From an uncultured Candidatus Saccharibacteria bacterium (lineage in GTDB: Bacteria > Patescibacteriota > Saccharimonadia > Saccharimonadales > UBA4665): a DNA stretch of 64,000 nt. A model generated the notes under the pieces. That model worked only from the letters and a program-made list of their open reading frames with translations. It did no database searches and was not told the DNA's origin. The DNA lies in NCBI GenBank assembly GCA_903840315.1, contig CAIMFK010000003.1, positions 1 through 64,000 of the forward strand. Direction: 5' to 3'. A program made the translations under genes and the position numbers. Positions 54,587-62,443 of the stretch are shown in pieces (the first letter of the stretch is position 1; every line of letters begins with the position of its first letter).

Positions 54587-56760
54587 GATTCATCTATTTC
54601 GGCTTCTGTAGGCTCTACATTACCACCAATCTCATTGTCTCCACCGAACACTTCATCAAGACTACTAATTAGGACCTCTCTAGGTCTCTGTCCATCGGCA
54701 GGACCAATAATTCCTTGTTCTTCCATGGTTTCTATAAGTCTTGCTGCCCTTCCATAGCCAATCCTCAGTCTTCTTTGTAGCAAGCTCGTACTAGCCTTCT
54801 TGCCCTCAATAACAACTCTAAGCGCATCCTTCCACATTTCATCATCGGCATCGTTAGCGCCGTAATCTGCTACGATTCCACCTTTACCATTGAGCTGCAC
54901 TGGTTGGCTAATGATTTCGTCATCATACTGTGGAGGTCTTTGTGATCTGATAAAATCGGTAACCTTTGCGGTCTCATCACCAGAAATAAACGCTGCTTGA
55001 ACACGTTTTGGTTTAGGCATGTCCGATGTAAGAAATAGCATATCTCCTTGTCCAAGCAATTTTTCAGCACCCATTTGATCTATAATTGTTCGGCTATCTA
55101 TTTGTGAAGCTACAGTGAAAGCAATTCTAGCTGGAACGTTAGCTTTAATTAGTCCCGTAATAACATCAACCGATGGTCTCTGTGTTGCCAGCACTAAGTG
55201 AATTCCAACAGCTCGAGCTTTTTGAGCTAGCCTTACTATCAAAGCTTCAACGTCTCTTGCAGCCATCATCATAAGGTCTGCAAGCTCATCGATAACAATT
55301 ACAATGTAAGGCATTCCTTCTTCTTTTTTAAGGTCATTATATTCTCCAATATTTCTTCGACCCACTTCAGCAAGAGCCTTAAGTCGTCTTTCCATCTCTG
55401 CCACTGCCCATTTTAATGCGCTAATACATTTTTCAGGATCATTAATTACTGGGGTTAGTAGGTGTGGTATATCGTTATATGGTGCTAATTCTACCTGTTT
55501 TGGATCCACTAATATTAGCTTAAGGTCGCTTGGACTATTGTGATAAAGCAAGCTCGTTAGGATATCGTTAATCATTACCGACTTACCTGAACCGGTTTGT
55601 CCAGCTACCAATAAGTGAGGCATCTTTGCTAAATCATAGACTATTGGTGCACCAGTAATATCTCTACCGATTATCATACCAAGGGGACTAGATATGTCAG
55701 TCCATTCCCTAGACTTTAGAAGAGAACTCACCCTTACAATTGCAGGCTTAACATTTGGAACTTCAACGCCAACCGCCTTTTTACCAGGAATCGGTGCTTC
55801 AATTCTGATTGAATGAGCTGCAAGATCTAAAGCTAAGTTAGTTTCAAGGTTCACAATCTTAGTTAGCTTAACTCCGGTTGAGGGCTTCAGCGTAAACTGA
55901 GTAACTCTTGGCCCAACGTTTGCACCCTCCATCTCAACCTCGATATTAAAGTTTGATAGAGTATCTTGAATGATTTGAGCATTGCCCGCAACATCACCAG
56001 CATCAGCCTTGTCCTGATTCTGATCAAGCAATCCAATTGAAGGAAATTTCCATTCTGGATCCCTAGCAGTAGTTAAAGCTTGCTGATTATCCTCAGGATT
56101 AACTTTTTGAGCAGCGTTCTTGAAACTTGAAAGCCTTGGTTTTGGAGCAGCACTGTGCTCTACTGGCACCCCTTCATTAAGCTTAAATGTTGAACTGGTC
56201 TTCAGAGTAGATAAATCTGCATCTGGTTCTTTCTCTTTTGTCTTTAGCAAATCACCAACCTTAGTGATTACTTTTGGTGATACGCCAAAAGCAAAGAACA
56301 TAGATAGAATTGCCAAAATTAGGAAGACCAATGAAGCTGGGGTTTTGGTTAGTGCAAGTAAACTAACATTTCCGACTAATTTACCCAGCTCACCACCATG
56401 ACCCAGAATCCAACCACCATCAGTTTTAACGGCTCCAATAATGAAGAACCATGTGGATAATGATATTAATGATATTAATATACTTATAAGCTTAGACAGA
56501 GGAATCTTGTTGTCTTCGGTCATAAACTTCATGACACCACAATAAACTAACACTGCTGATAAATAATATGCAGCCCATCCGAATGTCCAGTAGGCACCGT
56601 GAAATAGACCATTTGGCAATGGACCACCCCCTCCGAAACCCCCGAGCAGTACAAAAAGAGCAAGAAGAATTAAAATTATGCCACCAGCTAGAGGCCAAAA
56701 ATTGGATCCCTCAGCTGGTTGATTTTTTCTTGATCTTGTTTGCTTTTTCTTTTTTGCCAT
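54583..56760 (-). CDS. ftsK: DNA translocase FtsK/SpoIIIE
   Basis: 725 residues. Basic start, four membrane helices to about residue 170, a linker, the motor (P-loop GQTGSGKSVMINDIL near residue 390, VIVIDELADLMM Walker B) and a C-terminal gamma winged helix (TSLLQRRLRIGYGRAARLIE) that would read KOPS-like sites. It pumps chromosomes at division and activates Xer. TATAAT lies eight bases before ATG, so the mRNA is nearly leaderless. Confidence 0.95.
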   Translation of the reverse strand: MAKKKKQTRSRKNQPAEGSNFWPLAGGIILILLALFVLLGGFGGGGPLPNGLFHGAYWTFGWAAYYLSAVLVYCGVMKFMTEDNKIPLSKLISILISLISLSTWFFIIGAVKTDGGWILGHGGELGKLVGNVSLLALTKTPASLVFLILAILSMFFAFGVSPKVITKVGDLLKTKEKEPDADLSTLKTSSTFKLNEGVPVEHSAAPKPRLSSFKNAAQKVNPEDNQQALTTARDPEWKFPSIGLLDQNQDKADAGDVAGNAQIIQDTLSNFNIEVEMEGANVGPRVTQFTLKPSTGVKLTKIVNLETNLALDLAAHSIRIEAPIPGKKAVGVEVPNVKPAIVRVSSLLKSREWTDISSPLGMIIGRDITGAPIVYDLAKMPHLLVAGQTGSGKSVMINDILTSLLYHNSPSDLKLILVDPKQVELAPYNDIPHLLTPVINDPEKCISALKWAVAEMERRLKALAEVGRRNIGEYNDLKKEEGMPYIVIVIDELADLMMMAARDVEALIVRLAQKARAVGIHLVLATQRPSVDVITGLIKANVPARIAFTVASQIDSRTIIDQMGAEKLLGQGDMLFLTSDMPKPKRVQAAFISGDETAKVTDFIRSQRPPQYDDEIISQPVQLNGKGGIVADYGANDADDEMWKDALRVVIEGKKASTSLLQRRLRIGYGRAARLIETMEEQGIIGPADGQRPREVLISSLDEVFGGDNEIGGNVEPTEAEIDES

Positions 56761-56768
56761 TTGGAAGT

Positions 56769-56774
56769 ATTATA
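56769..56774 (-). promoter_or_regulatory. Near-leaderless ftsK promoter
   Basis: TGTTATAAT, eight bases, ATG at 56760. Confidence 0.55.
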
Positions 56775-56865
56775 ACATTTATTTTATCTGTTAAAATCGA
56801 AAATACTTATTTTTATTTTGGATATTAATTATCCGCTTATTATATAAACAAATTACGAACTTGTC

Positions 56866-56959
56866 AATAAGCTAAAGCGGCGACTATCCCCTCATAGCAA
56901 GTAGGTAACCGTAAGCTCGTTAGTATTATATTTAGTCATATCTGAGAATGGGTCAATTT
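56866..56959 (+). repeat. 94-bp inverted repeat, left copy
   Basis: It is the reverse complement of 59579-59672 with four mismatches in 94 bases. The left copy has lost the stop codon present in the right copy (TAT for TAG). The right copy spans the last codons of a membrane-protein fragment, an intergenic gap and the edge of the rnj stop, so the left copy looks like the derived one. Confidence 0.9.
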
Positions 56960-57059
56960 GGGCCGTTTTTGATAAAGACTTACTTAGTTGATAGCAAGCT
57001 ACCCCTAACCCGCCACTGTTAAGCGGTGGAAGTTCCCAACCAAGCATAATTACGCGCAA
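56892..57059 (-). pseudogene. 5-prime fragment of a family 4 glycosyltransferase
   Basis: A TTG start at 57059 (AGAGGG just upstream) opens MRVIMLGWELPPLNSGGLG followed by VACYQLSKSLS, the N-terminal signature of GT4 glycogen/starch-synthase-like transferases. The homology stops where the inverted repeat begins (IDPFSDMTK), and the frame ends after 55 residues instead of about 400. The gene was cut at the repeat boundary. The missing part is not in the window. Confidence 0.7.
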
Positions 57060-57093
57060 AATTGCCCTCTAGCTTTCCTGTTTGTTTACCTCT

Positions 57094-57114
57094 TTAATTA
57101 TGGCTCATAATTAA
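57094..57114. repeat. Perfect 9-bp hairpin after the exporter genes
   Basis: TTAATTATG, three bases, CATAATTAA. It lies between the ABC permease and the glycosyltransferase fragment. No T-run, so a weak terminator at best. Confidence 0.5.
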
Positions 57115-57156
57115 CTTAAGCGCAAAGATATTTATAGTGTTTAGGGATTTAATATT

Positions 57157-57900
57157 TCAGGTTTCAATTTTTTTAAAACTACTCACCCCAAACCATACCA
57201 TTACTACTACCATTAGTCCAAGCACTGCTAGATCCTTCCACAGCTGGAAATATCCTTGGTTAATTAGAAGATGACGCATTGCATCAACAGAGTACGATAC
57301 TGGGTTGCAAGAAGCTATAATTTTTAAAGCCTTTGGAAAACCCTGTATTGGAAAGAGTGCCCCAGATAGGAAAAATAGTGGAAATATTAGAAATTGATTG
57401 ATAGCCTGAAAGCCCTGGAAATCGTTTACCCGAGAAGCTAGCCCAGCACCGAAACAGGTTACAGCAAAGGTAAATAGCATTGCCACAATTAGGGCCAGCG
57501 GAACGAGAAGCCAGTTATATGGCCTAAAACCGAGAAGCATCGAAAGGAAGAATACCATTGTGGCCTGCGCTAGCGTAGTGGTCGATCCTCCAAGCGCACT
57601 GCCCATTAAAATTCTAAGCCTTGAAACTGGTGCAACTAAAGTTTCTTTTAAGAATCCGAACTGCTTATCCCAAATAATATTTATACCCCAAAAAATTGCT
57701 CCAAAAAGGATAGTTTGAATGATAATGCCTGGAACTAAGAATTCTATATAATTTCCATTACCTGCTCGTTTATATAGCGAACCAATACCATAGCCTAATG
57801 CAAGAAGGAATAGTATGGGCTGTCCAACGGCACCAATCATTCTAGACTTTGAGCGGGTATATCTCTTAATCTGCCTAAGCCATAAATAATATATTTCCAT
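57157..57900 (-). CDS. ABC-2 type exporter permease
   Basis: 247 residues, six membrane helices. Pattern EFLVPGIIIQTILFGAIFWG, FGFLKETLVAPVSRLRILMG and FPLFFLSGALFPIQG, typical of DrrB/NodJ-type permeases for drugs or lipid-linked glycans. It starts two bases after the ATPase gene. The substrate is unknown. Confidence 0.88.
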   Translation of the reverse strand: MEIYYLWLRQIKRYTRSKSRMIGAVGQPILFLLALGYGIGSLYKRAGNGNYIEFLVPGIIIQTILFGAIFWGINIIWDKQFGFLKETLVAPVSRLRILMGSALGGSTTTLAQATMVFFLSMLLGFRPYNWLLVPLALIVAMLFTFAVTCFGAGLASRVNDFQGFQAINQFLIFPLFFLSGALFPIQGFPKALKIIASCNPVSYSVDAMRHLLINQGYFQLWKDLAVLGLMVVVMVWFGVSSFKKIET

Positions 57901-57902
57901 TA

Positions 57903-58703
57903 TTACCTCATCCTTCTTGAACGAACACGTGATCGAAAAGCTTCGTTTGGATCTACTTCTTCTTCTCTAATCTGTTTACCAGTCAACCTGAGGTATGCGC
58001 TTTCTAAGTCTTTAGTCTTTGTAAGAGCAAGTAACTGCTTTACCGTACCATTGGCTATTATTTTTCCATCATCAATTACTGCTATTCTATCCGCTACATT
58101 TTCAGCTTCTTCAAGGTAGTGGGTAGTAAAGAAAATTGTCATACCTTCGGTCTTGTTTAATTTCTCAACATAATCCCATAGTAGATTTCTCGTCTGTGTG
58201 TCCAGGCCAAGAGTCGGCTCATCAAGAAAAAGAACTTTAGGGTGATGCAATAATCCCCTAGCTATTTCAAGTCGCCGTTTCATACCTCCGGAAAAAGTTT
58301 TTACTAGAGAATCTTTTCTATCCCATAACTCTACGAGCTTCATTAACTCTTCGCTTCGTTTAATTCTATCGGCTTTTGGTAAGTGGTATAAGACACCGTG
58401 GAGTTCCATATTCTCGTAAGCCGTTAACTCATCATCTAGGCTGGGATCTTGAAACACAATCCCAAATGAAAATCGTGCTTCATTTTTCTCTTCTATTACG
58501 TTAGTACCATCGAGCTTAATAGTCCCATTCGTCGGTTTTAGTAGAGTGGTTAACATTTTTATGGTTGTACTTTTTCCGGCACCGTTGGGACCCAGAAAAC
58601 CAAATACCTCCCCTCTAGCTACACTAAAAGAAATGTTCTTTACAACTTTATGCTCACCGTATATTTTTGTTAAATTCTTAACATCTATTATAGAATCGCT
58701 CAT
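57903..58703 (-). CDS. ABC exporter ATPase (DrrA-like)
   Basis: 266 residues from ATG 58703. Walker A GPNGAGKSTTIKML, Q-loop VFQDPSLDDELTAYEN, signature SGGMKRRLEIARGL, Walker B VLFLDEPTLGLD, switch His TTHYLEEAE. A promoter at 58711-58739 starts transcription one base before the ATG. The reading frame is open further upstream into a CHAP-domain remnant, but a cytoplasmic ATPase with a secreted hydrolase at its N-terminus and no membrane helix between is implausible, so I start it here. Confidence 0.9.
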   Translation of the reverse strand: MSDSIIDVKNLTKIYGEHKVVKNISFSVARGEVFGFLGPNGAGKSTTIKMLTTLLKPTNGTIKLDGTNVIEEKNEARFSFGIVFQDPSLDDELTAYENMELHGVLYHLPKADRIKRSEELMKLVELWDRKDSLVKTFSGGMKRRLEIARGLLHHPKVLFLDEPTLGLDTQTRNLLWDYVEKLNKTEGMTIFFTTHYLEEAENVADRIAVIDDGKIIANGTVKQLLALTKTKDLESAYLRLTGKQIREEEVDPNEAFRSRVRSRRMR

Positions 58704-59510
58704 TAATCTTATATTAACAAAAATACGGTTTGTTAACAAGTTAGGAGATAGGTAGTAAGCTAGCTGACCTAGTCCATCAACACTTGTCGTAGTATTGCTT
58801 TCCATCTGACCATTTCCAGTAGCTGGATCAATATTCCTAGAATCTCCATAAATAAACGTCGGATGTTTACACCCACTTATTACGATCTCTGCATGTCCTC
58901 CAGGATAATTGAAGAAAGCAACGTCACCTGGACTGGGTAAATATCCTGAATTTAGGTCATGATAAGAAAAACCCATATCACTTAGTTGGTTGGCGTCATT
59001 TTCATCCCATGGTGCATTATTTCCATTAATGAATGGAGACCCGGAAATGTTGTAGATGTAGCTAACAAAATCGGCACACCACTCTTCGTTTGGATTGCCA
59101 TCTGTGTACTCGTTAAGCAAAGTTTCGTGGTTTATCGAGCCACTAGTCCAAATATTCCACTGTTCTGTAGCTTTACAGGCTAGTATCTCCGATTTACTCC
59201 CAATGCAGTTATATATACTTGACCTATCACTATATTCCCAAATTGAGTTAGGCTGGGATTTATCAGGGCAATTGTCAATAACAATTTTTGTCGAGTAGCT
59301 ACCGGCCACACTAAGGCACTTTCCACTATTTGGATTGATAAACCCACTTTTATATAATATCCAAACCTGTCCAGGTGACTGATCGCATCTATCTAAAACT
59401 ACAGGACTGTTATCTTTTGTTTGGATCGTCATTCCCTTTATTATCGGATTTGCAATATGGGGTGTAATTGGCGGTATAGGGTTTGCAGTTCTTGGCTTTA
59501 TTATATACAT
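58704..59510 (-). pseudogene. Fragment of a secreted lectin-CHAP hydrolase, no own stop, no signal peptide
   Basis: Reads as a ricin-B-type lectin repeat (SPGQVWILYKSGFINPNSGK; QxW pattern, paired Cys) followed by a CHAP amidase domain with catalytic Cys in EEWCADFVSYIYN and His in YPGGHAEIVISG. Such proteins cut peptidoglycan and may act on the host. The first 25 or so residues are the antisense of a membrane-helix frame and are proline-rich, so the natural start is missing; at the other end the frame runs into the ABC ATPase without a stop. Probably a remnant at a rearrangement point, or an assembly join. Confidence 0.6.
58711..58739 (-). promoter_or_regulatory. Near-leaderless promoter of the ABC exporter
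   Basis: TTGTTA (58739-58734), 17-base spacer, TAATAT with extended TG (58716-58711), seven bases, ATG at 58703. Confidence 0.6.
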
Positions 59511-59610
59511 TACTCAAAGAATAATGACAGTTAATTATGAGCAGAAGAAGCAAGGTCTTAAATCAAAAACAGATAATAAAATTGACCCATTCTCAGATAT
59601 GACTAAATAG
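59383..59610 (+). pseudogene. C-terminal fragment of a membrane protein
   Basis: An open plus-strand frame after TGA 59380-59382 encodes two hydrophobic stretches (FVWIVIPFIIGFAIWG, then GIGFAVLGFIIYIT) and a basic tail ending DPFSDMTK with TAG at 59608. It has no start codon context and lies antisense to the head of the lectin-CHAP frame. It looks like the natural end of a gene convergent with rnj whose front part has been replaced. Confidence 0.5.
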
Positions 59611-59672
59611 AATACTAACGAGCTTACGGTTACCTACTTGCTATGATGGGATAGTCGCCGCTAAAGCTTATT
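59579..59672 (+). repeat. 94-bp inverted repeat, right copy
   Basis: Partner of 56866-56959. It covers the last ten codons and stop of the membrane-protein fragment, about 60 bases of spacer and the edge of the rnj stop codon, so this copy sits in its natural place. Confidence 0.9.
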
Positions 59673-61641
59673 AACTTCTTGGATCTTGGTTGAGAAGTCG
59701 TTCTCTCATTTGAGCAAATCTTTTTTGCTGCTCTAAAGCTATTTCTTCTGGGGTTTTTTGCTTACCATTTGAATGATTCTTTTGAATGTCACCCTTACCA
59801 CCAATAACATTAACCACCGGTATTACAATTGGGCTCTTGCCTGTATTTTCAAATAGGAAGTGAGTTATAAAATCTTTAAGCTCAACTTTGAATCTGTCTA
59901 GCTCAACACGCTTAAATCTTTGCTGAGATGCTCTTCTTAGCTCTTGTCTTAGATTGTTCATAAGGTCTTCATTATCTCTCATGTATATAAATCCACGAGA
60001 AATTATGTCTGGGCTAGTCAGTAGATTGCCATTCTTCTTGTCTACTGTAAGTACTACTGCTACCAAACCTTCTTCAGCAAGCATTAATCGGTCTTTAATA
60101 ACTACGCTAGATACAAGAGAACCAGTCTGATCAACAAGCATAGTTCCATGAGGCACTTCACCTGCTGTAATCATTTTATCCTGTGTAAGATTTATGGTCT
60201 TTCCATTGAATATGTGTGAAGTATTGGCTCGAGGAAAGCCCCTCTCAATTGCAGCTTCGTTGTGATATTTCTGAGCGGTGTAGGTTCCGTAGATTGGAAT
60301 CAAGAATTTTGGCCTAACCATTTCAATCATGTCCATGTATTCATCAATTGAACAGTGACCACTAACGTGCAAAGGTCCACATCCATCAACTTCATGTGTC
60401 TCATGTCTTTTAACAAACACTCCCTTAATATTAAGCTCGTCAACCATTCTAGATATAAGCTTATCGTTACCGCTTTCGGGGATTGGAGTCGAACTAAGCA
60501 CTACAGTGTCGTTAGCTTTTAGTTTCACATACTTGTGATCACCAATACTCATTCGTTGTAATGCGGAGTTTGGTTCGCCCTGACTTCCTGTACATACAAC
60601 GACCACTTCATCATCTTTCATACTATTAACATTAGCAATTGGCACAAAAGTACCTTTTGGAATCTTGATCATGCCTAATTTAACCGCAACTTCGAGAGTT
60701 CCCATCATGCTTCTTCCGTCCATAGCAATTCTACGACCATGAGCAACGGCAGCATTTACGAGCATCTGAATTCTATTTATATTGCTTGAGAAAACAGCGA
60801 CAAAAACCCTTCCAGGAGCATTTTGAAATAAGTCATTATATGTTGGTTCGATTGTGCTTTCACTTGGAGTACGTCCAGGTCTTGATGCACATAAACATTC
60901 GTTAAGAAGCGCTAATACTCCTTCATCACCAAGCTGCTTTAATCTATCGGTGTCAGATTTTTCATGATCAAGCGGGTTTGGATCTAGTCTATAGTCACCT
61001 GTACAAATAATTTTTCCTACTGGTGAGTCAACAACGACACAGGTACTTCCAGGGATTGAGTGAGTTATTCTCACTAGTTCCAAAAAGAATGGACCTACTT
61101 TTAATTTTTCGTGTGTTACTTCATTCAATACTACTGTTCTTAGCTCGAAACCGTCGGGCATAGGTTGGCCAAAGTTTTCAAAATGCTTGGCTATCATACC
61201 AATTGTAAATTTAGATCCATATATTGGTGCTGGAACCTTTGGCACGATATGAGGTAATCCTCCAATGTGATCAAGGTGTCCGTGAGTAATTACATAGCCT
61301 CTTACCTTATTCTTTATAGACTCTAAGTAGGTAATGTCACAAATTGCATAATTTATACCTGGCAAATCAATTCCAAGCTCATTTCCACAATCAATTACTA
61401 GGGCATCGTTCATATACTCTAGAACTATCATGTTCTTTGATCCACCAGCGTCCATTCCGCCAAGAGCGGTTATTTTAAGAGCTGGAGTGTCATCGATGAA
61501 ATTAGCTCGCTTTTTTACATCAGAAGCATTTGAAGATGCGTACTGATTTATTATTCTTTGAGCATCATCTTGGTTTCTTCTCTGAGCTCTTATTGCAGCT
61601 CCTCGAGATGATCCTCTATTATTTTTCTTATCGTTAGTCAT
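59671..61641 (-). CDS. rnj: Ribonuclease J
   Basis: 656 residues, including a basic disordered N-terminal extension of about 50 residues. Metallo-beta-lactamase core (GGMDAGGSKNMIVLEY, THGHLDHIGGLPHIV, CTGDYRLDPNP), beta-CASP domain (CTGSQGEPNSALQRM, HVSGHCSIDEY) and a C-terminal domain. It degrades and matures RNA by 5-prime exo- and endonuclease action. AAAGGAAA precedes the ATG. Downstream of pnp, so two RNA-decay enzymes are neighbours. Confidence 0.95.
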   Translation of the reverse strand: MTNDKKNNRGSSRGAAIRAQRRNQDDAQRIINQYASSNASDVKKRANFIDDTPALKITALGGMDAGGSKNMIVLEYMNDALVIDCGNELGIDLPGINYAICDITYLESIKNKVRGYVITHGHLDHIGGLPHIVPKVPAPIYGSKFTIGMIAKHFENFGQPMPDGFELRTVVLNEVTHEKLKVGPFFLELVRITHSIPGSTCVVVDSPVGKIICTGDYRLDPNPLDHEKSDTDRLKQLGDEGVLALLNECLCASRPGRTPSESTIEPTYNDLFQNAPGRVFVAVFSSNINRIQMLVNAAVAHGRRIAMDGRSMMGTLEVAVKLGMIKIPKGTFVPIANVNSMKDDEVVVVCTGSQGEPNSALQRMSIGDHKYVKLKANDTVVLSSTPIPESGNDKLISRMVDELNIKGVFVKRHETHEVDGCGPLHVSGHCSIDEYMDMIEMVRPKFLIPIYGTYTAQKYHNEAAIERGFPRANTSHIFNGKTINLTQDKMITAGEVPHGTMLVDQTGSLVSSVVIKDRLMLAEEGLVAVVLTVDKKNGNLLTSPDIISRGFIYMRDNEDLMNNLRQELRRASQQRFKRVELDRFKVELKDFITHFLFENTGKSPIVIPVVNVIGGKGDIQKNHSNGKQKTPEEIALEQQKRFAQMRERLLNQDPRS

Positions 61642-61684
61642 ATTTTCCTTTCTATAGTTATATGATTTTGAATTTTATGATTCT

Positions 61685-62245
61685 TTAAATTAAATCTGGA
61701 ATTTTATGAAAATCATTCATTAACGTCTGTCGCATCGAGCCGTTATATAATGCTACGGCTGGATGATACAAAGGTAAATAAGTAATTCCATCTACTTTTT
61801 CCGGAACTCCATGAGCTTCAGATATCTTCTTGCCTGGTAGAAAACAATCCATACTATGCCTGCCCAATGTAACAACAAGCTTTGGTGCGATTATGGAGAT
61901 TTGTTGTTTTAAATATGGCAGAAAAGCTTTCTTCTCTTTCTTTGAAGGATCACGGTTTTCGGGAGGTCTATATTTAACAATATTAGTAATATAGACTTCC
62001 TCCCTAGTTAAACCAATCTTTTCAAGCATTTCATTCAGAAGCTTGCCTGAAGCTCCAATGAAAGGCTTACCCATTTCATCCTCTTTTTTGCCTGGTGCTT
62101 CTCCTATAAATACAACCTTAGAATCATGACTTCCGTCGCCAAAAACAAGCTGTGTAGCTCCGGACCTTAGTTCGGGACAAACATTGTCTCCGACAATTGT
62201 CGCACTAAGCTTGTCTAATAAATGCTTCTTATTTCCTGATTCCAT
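61685..62245 (-). CDS. Family 4-like uracil-DNA glycosylase without Fe-S cysteines
   Basis: 186 residues. Motif A GEAPGKKEDEMGKPFIG, the LYHPAV motif near the C-terminus and ITNIVKYRPPENRDP place it in the family 4/5 uracil glycosylases. These usually hold a 4Fe-4S cluster by four Cys; here KCRPP is KYRPP, the later Cys is Phe (KKAFLPYL) and only one Cys remains in the N-terminal pair (NVCPEL). So the cluster is probably absent. It removes uracil from DNA. Three bases after the small membrane protein gene. Confidence 0.85.
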   Translation of the reverse strand: MESGNKKHLLDKLSATIVGDNVCPELRSGATQLVFGDGSHDSKVVFIGEAPGKKEDEMGKPFIGASGKLLNEMLEKIGLTREEVYITNIVKYRPPENRDPSKKEKKAFLPYLKQQISIIAPKLVVTLGRHSMDCFLPGKKISEAHGVPEKVDGITYLPLYHPAVALYNGSMRQTLMNDFHKIPDLI

Positions 62246-62248
62246 AAA

Positions 62249-62440
62249 TTACTTATTCGGTTTAAAAACTTTTATTAATCTATTAATAAAAATTATTATC
62301 AAAAGAAAAGTTCCGCCATATTCCCACCAGCTTCCTGTAAAAATTGCCCTGGACGCCAATAAGTAAATAAGGCCAACTAGAACCAGGCTTCCACCCAAGT
62401 TCCAGTATCTAATATTTCGAGAACTTATTTTCTTTGCCAA
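62249..62440 (-). CDS. Small two-helix membrane protein
   Basis: 63 residues from TTG 62440, with AAGGGA eight bases upstream. Two hydrophobic segments (GGSLVLVGLIYLLAS and GGTFLLIIIFINRLI) and basic ends. Three bases after pnp and three before the glycosylase gene, so part of that operon. Function unknown. Confidence 0.65.
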   Translation of the reverse strand: MAKKISSRNIRYWNLGGSLVLVGLIYLLASRAIFTGSWWEYGGTFLLIIIFINRLIKVFKPNK

Positions 62441-62443
62441 GGT

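Noticed and set aside
57903-59510. A natural fusion of lectin, CHAP hydrolase and ABC ATPase
   Set aside because: The compartments do not match, no membrane helix links them, and the ATPase has its own promoter right before its ATG.
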